A model generated the notes under the pieces. The model was not told the DNA's origin. It saw only the letters and a program-made list of their open reading frames with translations, and did not search any database. 64,000 bases of DNA from Pusillimonas minor (lineage in GTDB: Bacteria; Pseudomonadota; Gammaproteobacteria; Burkholderiales; Burkholderiaceae_B): the NCBI RefSeq assembly GCF_014237865.1, contig NZ_JACJUU010000001.1:464344-528343 (forward strand), read 5' to 3'. Numbering within the stretch: position 1 is the stretch's first letter; every line of letters starts with the position of its first letter. Of this stretch, positions 8,642-15,989 are shown in pieces. A program made the position numbers and the translations under genes.

Positions 8642-9604
8642 ATGTCTAGCTTGCATGACTTGCGATTTGTCGACCTTGTGCTTGGCACAGATTTTTGCGA
8701 AGCCAAGGTCGAAGGTCCTGACCTCACTGAGATGATGGATGTACAGGTCTCCCACGGCACCGATGTCGATGCTATCCGAACCAGGTGTTTAGAAGAGCAT
8801 CTAAAGGCCTCGGAATTCACCCTGCAATATGAAACCCTACGCTTTCGGGTAACCACCATGAACCTGGAAGAGCAACCGGTGTGGTTCCTGTCTCGAATTG
8901 ACGCGCAGGTTCGTCCATTGGCAGATCTTCCCGTCCCGAAAGACTTTGTTGAATTTATCGAACGCCCAAGGTTGCAAGGCCTGATTCTGGTAACTGGTGG
9001 CTTTGGGACAGGTAAAACCACCACTGCGGCCAGCCTATTTTGTCATCGCATTAGTCAGCTGGGCGGCTTGGGTATCGCACTGGAAGATCCAGCCGGTGAG
9101 GTACGCATGGCGGGCCGCTGCGGCCACGGGCGCGTTGTTCAAGTACCCGTTTCTGCCCAGACCGGCGGCTATCACGCTCCCTTGCAACATGTGCGCCGCT
9201 CACGCGCCGATTTTGTCTTGATCGGGGAGATTCGCGAAGCCAGAACGGCGATCGAGGCGCAGGACATTGCCAACACTGACATGCCGGTGATTGCCACAAT
9301 GCACGCCTCTTCGGTCGAAGAGGCATTGGATAAGTATCAAACTTATCTGCGGGCTGATAAGGCCAGTAGCGCTGAAGCTAACGCAAGACTGGCGATGACC
9401 TTGGCGGGTGTCATTCATTTAACCAAGGATTACACCCGAGCCGCCTCGGGCGAGCCGTTTGCCCGCTACACCCCTCGATGCCTGCTTGTGGATCGTCACA
9501 ATCCAATCAGTAGCGGGATCATCGGCAAGATCCGTGACGGCAACTTCATGGCACTGAACGACGATATTGCCTTTCAAGCTTCGCGACGGGTGCGCGGCTT
9601 TTGA
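8642..9604 (+). CDS. PilT-like second traffic ATPase
   Basis: A 320-residue P-loop ATPase of the type II/IV secretion superfamily, shorter than PilQ and lacking the zinc CxxC pairs. Walker A reads GGFGTGKTTT (about residues 119-128). A Walker-B-like stretch (FVLIGEIRE) and His box (ATMHAS, about 219) follow. These are PilT/PilU retraction-ATPase features, though the N-terminal 90 residues are unusual. It lies between pilS and pilV, where R64 has a lytic transglycosylase (pilT) and a prepilin peptidase (pilU). Inference: it could drive retraction of the mating pilus. The stop overlaps an alternative TTG start of pilV. Confidence 0.8.
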   Translation: MSSLHDLRFVDLVLGTDFCEAKVEGPDLTEMMDVQVSHGTDVDAIRTRCLEEHLKASEFTLQYETLRFRVTTMNLEEQPVWFLSRIDAQVRPLADLPVPKDFVEFIERPRLQGLILVTGGFGTGKTTTAASLFCHRISQLGGLGIALEDPAGEVRMAGRCGHGRVVQVPVSAQTGGYHAPLQHVRRSRADFVLIGEIREARTAIEAQDIANTDMPVIATMHASSVEEALDKYQTYLRADKASSAEANARLAMTLAGVIHLTKDYTRAASGEPFARYTPRCLLVDRHNPISSGIIGKIRDGNFMALNDDIAFQASRRVRGF

Positions 9605-9627
9605 ACCTTAACCAAGAGATTGCCAGT

Positions 9628-11070
9628 ATGACTCAATGCTCAAATTTGACGCGGGCATTATTTAACCGCATCACCCAACCTCAACCGCGCAACCAGGCCG
9701 GCTTTGGCATGGGTTCCATGCTGGCGGCCGTGGCTATTATGTTTCTCGTCTACCAGGGCTTTAGCGAGCCGCTTGCCCGATACCGGGCAACGCCACGCGT
9801 CAACGAAACGGCAGCCCACCTGGAGAAAGTGAGCCTGGCAGCCGCGCAATATGTTCAAGATAACTATGCGCCGCTAACCAGTACGCTGACCCTGAACGGT
9901 CCGGCAACCACTGTCACAACGACTGACCTGCGAGATACGGGCTATCTAAGTCAAGCGCTATCAGACCTGAACCCTTACTCTCAAGGGTATAGCTTGCGCA
10001 TCCGTTACGTTACGCAAGGCGCAGGCGCCAATCAGCGAAATGTCCTTGAGCCGATGGTAATAACTGAGGGTGGGCAGCCGATTCCTGATAATGAGCTACT
10101 GCGTATCGCGGGCAAGCTCAAAGCCGGTGGCAGCATTAGATCAAGTGACCCCACCTTGGCCGTAGGCAATAACGGTGGGTGGCAGGTGCCGGTAAATGCT
10201 TTTGGTGTTAATCCAGGTGCTGGACATCTGGCCGTGGGCATGTTTTACAGCGATGCAGGCATGTTGGCGGATTACCTGTACCGAAACGCGGTACCGGGAC
10301 GTCCTGAAGTCAACCAGATGAATACCGACATTGACATGGCGGGAAGCTCGATCCAGAACGCTGAAGTTGTCCAGACGGCCGAAGCGCACTTGACGCGAAT
10401 CGTCACCCAAGCCACGGCTTGCAGTCCTGACGGGGCCATCGCCCGCAATGCGGCCGGCACACCCATGCTTTGCGAAAACGGCCTCTGGAATCAGAGCGCC
10501 ACCTTGAACTGGGTCGATGGTGAGGGCCAACGCATGCAAATGACCGCTGCTAACGGTCAAACCATCTGGCTACAGAACCAGAACGGCAAGTATCGCTGGA
10601 TGAACGGCACCTGGTCATCAGAGCTGGCCAGCGTCGATCAATCGGGCAATTTATCAGCTGCCGGTCGAGTCAAGTCTGGCGAATTCATGCAGATTGACGG
10701 TATCGCAGTCGAGGGACAAGCGTGCTCACCTAATGGCTTGATTGGTCGTGATGCTGCTGGCTTGATACTTTCTTGCCAATCCGGGATTTGGAGAAAACCT
10801 GAATCCATTTGGTCGCGTTCGGCCGCCACGTGCCCATATGGCACCGTCTATACCGGTGGCAGCTGCGTGGCTATATCAAGTTTTGCGCCGCCAGCGTCGT
10901 CCTATAGGTTCGGGGGACTCTATAACTGGATCAGCGGCTATTGGGGATCCCAATGCGGTACAGTAAACCCATTTACTGGCTATTGCTCATGCCCTTCTGG
11001 ATATGTCGCATCACTGGTTAGCCAAATGGGTTCCGCCGATAGCTCTGGCAGTTTATATCTTTGTCGTTAG
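9628..11070 (+). CDS. pilV: PilV, minor pilin/tip adhesin with shufflon-variable C-terminus
   Basis: About 480 residues as currently arranged. A prepilin leader (basic, ending Gln-Ala-Gly before Phe-Gly-Met-Gly) is followed by a hydrophobic helix (LAAVAIMFLVYQG). The constant part runs to the recombination site at 10773. The tail encoded by 10773-11070 is the currently expressed variant and contains a Cys-Ser-Cys-Pro-x-Gly-Tyr motif. The constant region holds an internal imperfect repeat (ACSPDGAIARNAAG and ACSPNGLIGRDAAG), each ending in Cys-x-x-Gly-x-Trp. In R64 the PilV tail recognises recipient lipopolysaccharide. Start chosen at ATG 9628 with AAGAGA upstream; TTG 9601 is possible. Confidence 0.9.
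   Translation: MTQCSNLTRALFNRITQPQPRNQAGFGMGSMLAAVAIMFLVYQGFSEPLARYRATPRVNETAAHLEKVSLAAAQYVQDNYAPLTSTLTLNGPATTVTTTDLRDTGYLSQALSDLNPYSQGYSLRIRYVTQGAGANQRNVLEPMVITEGGQPIPDNELLRIAGKLKAGGSIRSSDPTLAVGNNGGWQVPVNAFGVNPGAGHLAVGMFYSDAGMLADYLYRNAVPGRPEVNQMNTDIDMAGSSIQNAEVVQTAEAHLTRIVTQATACSPDGAIARNAAGTPMLCENGLWNQSATLNWVDGEGQRMQMTAANGQTIWLQNQNGKYRWMNGTWSSELASVDQSGNLSAAGRVKSGEFMQIDGIAVEGQACSPNGLIGRDAAGLILSCQSGIWRKPESIWSRSAATCPYGTVYTGGSCVAISSFAPPASSYRFGGLYNWISGYWGSQCGTVNPFTGYCSCPSGYVASLVSQMGSADSSGSLYLCR
10773..10791 (+). repeat. sfx1 recombination site (forward, in pilV)
   Basis: TTGCCAATCCGGGATTTGG; joins the constant part of pilV to the expressed tail. It is the only site in this orientation. Confidence 0.92.
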
Positions 11071-11106
11071 GCTAGCTGTATTTGTGCAGGCCTACAGCGA
11101 GGGTCG

Positions 11107-11341
11107 CTAGTTCCAAGACTCACACGCAAATCCATAATAAATCGTGTCCCATGGTGCAGCATAGTATCCGTAGCCAGCCGAAGTTTTGATGGCCCAATAT
11201 CCGGCAGGGCATGAACATCTACCAGTTATCGCATGTGGAATTGCGCAACCTGAAGAATAAGGTCCGCCAATAGCCTCCATGAATGCTCCGCCGTAGCGCA
11301 ATGCGCTTTTATCTTGTTTATCCCAAATCCCGGATTGGCAA
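11107..11341 (-). CDS. Silent pilV tail a' (opposes the expressed tail)
   Basis: Reads on the minus strand from sfx2 toward the end of the expressed tail, ending at 11107, about 36 bases from the pilV stop. It begins Cys-Gln-Ser-Gly-Ile-Trp and contains Cys-Ser-Cys-Pro-Ala-Gly-Tyr. Together with the expressed tail it makes a two-ended segment, so a single inversion between sfx1 and sfx2 exchanges the two. Confidence 0.88.
11323..11341 (-). repeat. sfx2 recombination site (reverse)
   Basis: Reverse complement of the 19-bp site, identical in sequence to sfx1. Confidence 0.92.
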
Positions 11342-11600
11342 TCAAAAGGCACAAAGGGCTATCGCATAAGCGGTGGTTACGTAGTTAGACACCACTACAT
11401 ATTGGTTAGAGGCAGTTGGGTAACTTGCGAGAGGTGATTTGTCGTCTCCAAGCCATGTATAACTATGCCCACCAGACATAAGTCGTGTCCCTCCTGGGCA
11501 GGTCGCAACGGAACTATTCCCACCACTTACCACCGGCCCATTAACTACAAACCAATTTCCAGGAGGTCCCTTTGATTTTGTCCAAATCCCGGATTGGCAA
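11342..11600 (-). CDS. Silent pilV tail b
   Basis: Minus-strand open frame from sfx3 to a TGA abutting sfx2. It starts Cys-Gln-Ser-Gly-Ile-Trp-Thr-Lys and is the longest silent tail (about 85 codons). It lacks the Cys-Ser-Cys-Pro motif of the others and so is probably structurally distinct. Confidence 0.88.
11582..11600 (-). repeat. sfx3 recombination site (reverse)
   Basis: Reverse complement of the 19-bp site, identical to sfx1. Confidence 0.92.
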
Positions 11601-11611
11601 TTTGCTAACAG

Positions 11612-11820
11612 CTAATTGCTTGACAAGCAGTCGTAGTGAATCAGACCGTTATCACCAACTGATCCTGAGGACCAACGGTCATACGCCGAGTATCCAGCGG
11701 GACAAGAGCACCAGCCAGTGAATACATTTCCCGAGATGCACGAGTAACTGTAGTTATAGAAAAAATTTCCACCGTACTTATACCTAGCACCTTGCATTTT
11801 CCAAGCACCGGATTGGCAAA
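11612..11820 (-). CDS. Silent pilV tail c
   Basis: Minus-strand frame from sfx4, beginning Cys-Gln-Ser-Gly-Ala-Trp, with a Trp-Cys-Ser-Cys-Pro-Ala-Gly-Tyr motif and a Cys near its end. It ends 12 bases before sfx3. Confidence 0.88.
11802..11820 (-). repeat. sfx4 recombination site (reverse)
   Basis: Site variant with a GTGCT spacer in place of GGATT; the TTGCCAATCCGG core is kept. Confidence 0.9.
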
Positions 11821-11828
11821 ATGAGCGA

Positions 11829-12015
11829 TTATGAAAGCGTCAATTTGATGCAACCGCACGTCCCTTGAGCCCATATGCTCCCCGGAGCATAAACCGCACA
11901 ACCAGGGTAAGGATCGGGAGCAGTTACGTAGCTCCACGCCCATGCCTGGCTAAAGTTTACATAGCTACAGTAATAGCCTGTTTTGCCGAAGCTTTTCCAC
12001 ACCTCGGATTGGCAA
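11829..12015 (-). CDS. Silent pilV tail d
   Basis: Minus-strand frame from sfx5 beginning Cys-Gln-Ser-Glu-Val-Trp. The Gly of the shared motif is replaced by Glu because this sfx copy has an A in the core. The tail is Tyr/Trp-rich with several Cys. Confidence 0.85.
11997..12015 (-). repeat. sfx5 recombination site (reverse, divergent)
   Basis: Reads TTGCCAATCCGAGGTGTGG; it deviates from the CCGG core at one base, so it may recombine less often. Confidence 0.85.
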
Positions 12016-12021
12016 AACAAA

Positions 12022-12232
12022 CTACAGAATCATGAAGAAAAGAGTAGAACACGGTTGATTGCTGCTGATGTCGTACCAAACGGTACCCGACAAGTAGCTT
12101 CCGACCCCATTTTCTTGGGCCCAGAGTATGCAAAAAACATCGTAATGATATCCAGTCGGATAACCATAACTTGACCCATTAGACCGTTGTGTAAGTCCTC
12201 TGCTAACTTTTCCCCAGATACCGGATTGGCAA
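12022..12232 (-). CDS. Silent pilV tail e
   Basis: Minus-strand frame from sfx6, beginning Cys-Gln-Ser-Gly-Ile-Trp-Gly-Lys. It contains a Tyr/Gly-rich central part and two cysteines and ends 6 bases from sfx5. Confidence 0.87.
12214..12232 (-). repeat. sfx6 recombination site (reverse)
   Basis: TTGCCAATCCGGTATCTGG on the minus strand. Confidence 0.9.
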
Positions 12233-12233
12233 A

Positions 12234-12432
12234 TTAGTCCCCTCGGCAGCACATATATATTGCGCCACCATATTCACCCACATCGCTGATGCGAAAACAG
12301 ATGTCAGCACCCCGACCGATTCTGTATGGGTATCCGCTGTTTCCATTCCAGAACTGAAATGCATAACAGGTCGAGGACCACCATTGGCCGGGGCTCTGCT
12401 CCGTGTTCTTTTTCCACACCCCGGATTGGCAA
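12234..12432 (-). CDS. Silent pilV tail f
   Basis: Minus-strand frame from sfx7, beginning Cys-Gln-Ser-Gly-Val-Trp-Lys-Lys. Trp/Gly-rich, ending Met-Cys-Cys-Arg-Gly-Asp one base from sfx6. Confidence 0.87.
12414..12432 (-). repeat. sfx7 recombination site (reverse)
   Basis: TTGCCAATCCGGGGTGTGG on the minus strand. Confidence 0.9.
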
Positions 12433-12433
12433 A

Positions 12434-12626
12434 TTAGCGTCTGGCGTAGCATTGAATGTGCTGCCAATCATTGCTTTGAATACCAATTGGAGTGTAGCCA
12501 GCTGGGCAAGAACAACTATATGTTATGGGATTTGGATACACGCAGTTCCCATAACTAATCGAGGCATATCCACCGCCGTACTTTACTAGGCCCGCACCTT
12601 GTTCTCGCCAGACACCGGATTGGCAA
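12434..12626 (-). CDS. Silent pilV tail g
   Basis: Minus-strand frame from sfx8, beginning Cys-Gln-Ser-Gly-Val-Trp-Arg-Glu. It contains the Ser-Cys-Ser-Cys-Pro-Ala-Gly-Tyr motif shared with tails a', c and the expressed one. It ends one base from sfx7. Confidence 0.88.
12608..12626 (-). repeat. sfx8 recombination site (reverse, outer boundary)
   Basis: TTGCCAATCCGGTGTCTGG on the minus strand. It is the last site before rci, 39 bases from the rci stop. Confidence 0.9.
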
Positions 12627-12665
12627 AAATGCCTCAAAACTTGCGACTTTTGCGTCAAAAAAGTA

Positions 12666-13823
12666 TCAAGCTTCAGCCATGGGGTCCACGATCAGAACAT
12701 CACAGGCTGGTGTATCGAGCAAAAACTCGTCAGGTGTCGGTAGTTTTCTCCCTTCACGAATTGCTAATAACAAGGCCCTGAGCAGCACATCTCGTGCCGC
12801 CGGCACAGCTTCTTCTATGGTTGCGCGATCAATACGCAGCCCCTGATCGAAATCAGGAAACGATAATGCAACTCCTGAAGCGGTGGCGGTGACGATGGCC
12901 GGGTACGGGACGATATCACGCATGACGGCTAAGCGAGCCTTGTTCCTATTGCCTTCTAGTTTATGCACCAGCCTGTTAGCCCGAAGGTGGGTGTAGCGCT
13001 TTAACATCGACACAGACTTATGACCAGAAATCGCAGCAATTTCCATCATGTCCAACGTCCCTAATTCAAAGAATCTGGATATGGCTTCATGCCTAAGGTC
13101 ATGAAAATGCAGATCCTCGATCGACAATTTTTGCAGCATGAAACGCCAGGTCGATTTAATACCGTGTTTGGTGTAGGCAAAAATCTTCCCTTGGGATTTT
13201 GTCCCCATACGGGCGATAGCTTCTCTGGCCCTAGGGGACAACGGCACATCACGTTTTGATCCATTCTTGGTTTCGGGCAAATGCGCGACACGCGTGCGGG
13301 AATTTATATGCTCCCAGCGCAAACCCAGAATTTCGGACTGTCGCATGGCAGTGCTCAAGGCGATGACAACGATTGAATACAGTTCCGGGTTCGAATGCCC
13401 TGCAGCATAACGAAGTATCAACCGCTCCTCTCGGGCGGTTAGGCGTCGCTCTCGACCAGGCGGCGGCTTGGGCTTTCGGACATCAGCACACGGGTTGGGA
13501 CTGGCCGTAAAGCCCCACTCAATTCGCGCCAAGTCAAAAAAGTTAGACAGCAGGGACATTTCAAGCCTGACGGTAGCCGGCGAAATCAGGCCGCCCGTTT
13601 TCGTATTGATCGACATCAAACGCGCGTCCCGGTAGCTGGCAATGTCAACGCTTGTTATTTCATGGACAAGCTTTGTGCCCAAATCAGACCGAACAAGCTG
13701 CGCGACGCGATAACGCTCTTGCTCGTAACCCTTTTTCAAGATGGACACCACACGTTGATAGTGCCTAAGGCCGTGGGCCAGGGTCACTGGATGCAAAGGC
13801 TGTTGTACAGAAGTCATATCCAC
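12666..13823 (-). CDS. rci: Rci shufflon recombinase with HicB-like C-terminal domain
   Basis: A 385-residue tyrosine recombinase that inverts DNA between sfx sites. It has an N-terminal SAM-like binding domain (about 15-115). The catalytic domain has Arg in AMRQSE, HDLRH, Gly-His (ISGHKS) and the nucleophile in KRYTHL (about residue 280). After this, residues about 305-375 form an extra domain: YPAIVTAT, then SFPDFDQG, an acidic EEAVPAARDVLL helix and KLPTPDEF. This is the strand-strand-helix pattern of HicB-type antitoxins. It is convergent with pilV across the shufflon. R64 Rci also needs its C-terminal extension for site choice, but I cannot say whether that extension is homologous. Confidence 0.92.
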   Translation of the reverse strand: MDMTSVQQPLHPVTLAHGLRHYQRVVSILKKGYEQERYRVAQLVRSDLGTKLVHEITSVDIASYRDARLMSINTKTGGLISPATVRLEMSLLSNFFDLARIEWGFTASPNPCADVRKPKPPPGRERRLTAREERLILRYAAGHSNPELYSIVVIALSTAMRQSEILGLRWEHINSRTRVAHLPETKNGSKRDVPLSPRAREAIARMGTKSQGKIFAYTKHGIKSTWRFMLQKLSIEDLHFHDLRHEAISRFFELGTLDMMEIAAISGHKSVSMLKRYTHLRANRLVHKLEGNRNKARLAVMRDIVPYPAIVTATASGVALSFPDFDQGLRIDRATIEEAVPAARDVLLRALLLAIREGRKLPTPDEFLLDTPACDVLIVDPMAEA

Positions 13824-13862
13824 TCTTCAAACCAATCAAAACCGAACTTATGGAGAACCCAT

Positions 13863-14471
13863 ATGAGTCAACCGAAATTATTAGCCGCTCGTATGCTGTT
13901 GCTTGCCAGCGCGCTGACCGCTGGCACTGTACATGCACAATCAGACAATGAGGCACTTTTTTCAGGTACGACGCGCTTGGCATGTGAAGCCCTGCTTTGC
14001 CTGTCATCCAGCGCAGGCGGTTCTATTGGCGCGTGCAGTCCGGCTTTGTCGCACTACTTCGGCATCAAGAAGCGCAAGTTTTCAGACACCTTAAGTGCGC
14101 GCCTGAGCTTCCTGCAGCAATGCCCCGTGGCAAGCCAAACCCCGGCCATGGCCTCCCTTGTACAGGCCATCTCGCAAGGCGCCGGCCGTTGTGACGCCGC
14201 CTCGCTGAATCAAGTCCTGCAAACCCTCAAGACGGACCGGCGAGGCCGCGATTACATAGAGATCGGCAATACCCAACCGGGGTACTGCAGCGCCTACACC
14301 GGTCACGCGTACACCGATCTGGACGCGACAACCCCAAAATACGTTGGAAAACCTGAAGATGGTGGTTATTGGGTTGAACCTGGACGATATGAAGCTGAGC
14401 TCGTCAAATACCAGGCCGCGCTGGAAGAAAAGAAGAAACGAGAGCGGGAACAGTACGACAGCGATTGGTGA
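13863..14471 (+). CDS. trbM: TrbM-family secreted conjugation protein
   Basis: About 202 residues. A signal peptide (LLASALTAGTVHAQ, cleavage after His-Ala) is followed by a Cys-rich periplasmic domain (CEALLCLSS, GACSPALSHYF) and then a charged tail. These are TrbM (PF07424) features, an accessory protein of Trb/VirB-type systems. The start is ATG 13863 with GGAG upstream; an upstream in-frame ATG lies antisense to rci. It heads the virB cluster and ends 8 bases before virB1. Confidence 0.85.
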   Translation: MSQPKLLAARMLLLASALTAGTVHAQSDNEALFSGTTRLACEALLCLSSSAGGSIGACSPALSHYFGIKKRKFSDTLSARLSFLQQCPVASQTPAMASLVQAISQGAGRCDAASLNQVLQTLKTDRRGRDYIEIGNTQPGYCSAYTGHAYTDLDATTPKYVGKPEDGGYWVEPGRYEAELVKYQAALEEKKKREREQYDSDW

Positions 14472-14479
14472 GGTTACCC

Positions 14480-15154
14480 ATGATCGAATTTATAGAGTTA
14501 GCAAAAACCTGCGCGCCAGACGTGCATGTCACCACCATCACGGCCATCGTTCGTCACGAATCAGGCTTTAACCCATTGGCTATTGGCGTTAACGGTAAAC
14601 CTGGCAGGTCCATTTTCCCCAAATCTCGCCAGGAAGCAGTTGACGAGGTGCGAAAGCTACAGGCTAAAGGCGCGAGTTTTGATGCAGGCTACGGACAAAT
14701 CAACAACGCCAACTGGAAATGGCTGGGCATCACACCCGAGAACGTCTTTGACCCCTGCACGAACCTGAAAGCCGCCCAACGCGTCCTGGTGCAGTGTTAC
14801 GAAGGCGCCAGTAAAGCCCATCAGGGCCAAGCCGCCTTATATGCTGCACTTAGCTGCTACAACACGGGCAACTACACTTATGGGCTTAAAAATGGCTATG
14901 TGCGCAAAGTGCTTGCCGGGGCAGGCTTGAAGGTTCCAGCACTGACCAGCGCACCGTCGACGGCTTCGCCAAACACAAAGCCGCAAACCGCAGCGCCCGA
15001 ACCCACCACAAACGCCCAACCCCAAACTGGGGATGCGTTTTCGCAGCCAAGGCCCGACGCATTTTCACAGCCCCGGCCGGATGCTTTCCAAGGTGCGCAA
15101 CCGATCCGTCGATCGGTTGGCTCAATTCTTATCAACACCAACCACGTCCGATAG
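14480..15154 (+). CDS. virB1: VirB1-type lytic transglycosylase
   Basis: About 224 residues. The SLT-type catalytic domain includes ARHES-like IVRHESGFNPLAIG (catalytic Glu near residue 27), GYGQINNANW and a CYNTGNY motif. A Pro/Ala/Thr-rich linker follows, containing a direct repeat of DAFSQPRP. It opens the peptidoglycan for the secretion channel. No signal peptide is visible from ATG 14480 (GAGG upstream); the in-frame TTG 14465 does not add one, so export must be atypical or channel-dependent. Confidence 0.9.
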   Translation: MIEFIELAKTCAPDVHVTTITAIVRHESGFNPLAIGVNGKPGRSIFPKSRQEAVDEVRKLQAKGASFDAGYGQINNANWKWLGITPENVFDPCTNLKAAQRVLVQCYEGASKAHQGQAALYAALSCYNTGNYTYGLKNGYVRKVLAGAGLKVPALTSAPSTASPNTKPQTAAPEPTTNAQPQTGDAFSQPRPDAFSQPRPDAFQGAQPIRRSVGSILINTNHVR

Positions 15155-15249
15155 CCCGATACACAGGCTATCAGCACAACCCATTTCCTTTTTTCATTGA
15201 ATCGGCCGATCGACCTGTGTCATCGGCCTTACCCCCTATTGAGGCATTT

Positions 15250-15597
15250 ATGTACACCACCATGACCGCAACACATTGCACCAACAAACACTTTGACCTG
15301 TCACCCGCAACAATGCTCAAGGTACTCGTTCTTCTTGGCCTGGCCGCGCTGCTACTCATCTTGCCCGAGCTTAGCTGGGCGCAAACGTCGGGTGGGCTAA
15401 CTCGAACCACTAGCACTATGGAAAAGCTTCGCGACTGGCTTTGGCTGATCATCCCTGTTGTTTGTCTGATCGCAGGCGGGTTGCTGGGCGCAGCCTACAG
15501 CATGGACTTGATCCGCAAAGACACACTCTACATGTGGACGGGCGGCGTGATTTTCGCAGGCCTGGTTGCCGGCGGCGTAATTGAACTGGTGTTCTGA
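15250..15597 (+). CDS. virB2: VirB2-like conjugative pilin
   Basis: 115 residues. A long leader with a hydrophobic core (LVLLGLAALLLILPELSWA) has a probable cleavage after Trp-Ala. Two membrane helices follow (LWLIIPVVCLIAGGLLGAAY and GGVIFAGLVAGGVIELVF). This is the VirB2/TrbC pilin layout. The start ATG 15250 has GAGG 8 bases upstream. The TGA overlaps the virB3 ATG by one base. Confidence 0.88.
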   Translation: MYTTMTATHCTNKHFDLSPATMLKVLVLLGLAALLLILPELSWAQTSGGLTRTTSTMEKLRDWLWLIIPVVCLIAGGLLGAAYSMDLIRKDTLYMWTGGVIFAGLVAGGVIELVF

Positions 15598-15989
15598 TGG
15601 CTGCGCCCAAGCCACAAGTACAGAACACCGACACTCACAACACTCCCGTTTCAGCAATCCCCGAGCATCATGTACGTCTCTTTAAAGGGGCGACTCGGGT
15701 TGCCACGATTAAAGGCGGGGTCCCCGCCCGCCCCTTCGTCATCATGATGTGCATTGTCGGTTTTCTGGCCATGTTCACGATTTGGCTATTGCTGCTCATA
15801 CCCGTCCTCTACCCCATCATGGCCATCATCAGTCGCCACGACGATCGCGCCTTTTGGACGCTGGAACTATGGGTTCGCACCAAATTGTTCGCGGCGAACA
15901 AGCGCTTTTGGAACGCCATTTCATTCACACCCACGCCGTATCACCGCCGTCGCGCCTGGTGCCGGCAAAGGGAAGACTCAGACATATGA
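15597..15989 (+). CDS. virB3: VirB3-like inner-membrane protein
   Basis: 130 residues. A 35-residue hydrophilic N-terminus precedes the typical VLFKGATRVATIKGG-like stretch. A hydrophobic hairpin (IMMCIVGFLAMFTIWLLLLIPVLYPIMA) and a short cytoplasmic part with the family-characteristic DDRAFW motif follow. It partners VirB4 at the inner membrane. It overlaps both neighbours (ATG in the virB2 stop; stop within the virB4 start), indicating translational coupling. Confidence 0.9.
   Translation: MAAPKPQVQNTDTHNTPVSAIPEHHVRLFKGATRVATIKGGVPARPFVIMMCIVGFLAMFTIWLLLLIPVLYPIMAIISRHDDRAFWTLELWVRTKLFAANKRFWNAISFTPTPYHRRRAWCRQREDSDI

Larger units (their letters stand above)
10773..12626. other. Shufflon: invertible multiple-inversion cassette for pilV 3' ends
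   Basis: Eight copies of a 19-bp site with consensus TTGCCAATCCGGnnnnTGG bound seven short segments. The first site is in the pilV reading frame (plus strand); the other seven point the opposite way. From each inverted site an open frame starts in the same phase with Cys-Gln-Ser-(Gly/Glu)-x-Trp and runs to within 1-12 bases of the next site (about 36 bases for the first segment, which also contains the expressed tail). Inversion between the forward site and any reverse site would swap the PilV tail. The site closely resembles the sfx repeats of R64, and a Rci-type recombinase lies immediately beside it. Confidence 0.95.

Noticed and set aside
11582..12626. CRISPR array suggested by regularly spaced 19-bp repeats every about 200 bases
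   Set aside because: Intervals are about 200 bp, each encodes an open frame in phase with pilV, and an Rci recombinase is adjacent; it is a shufflon.
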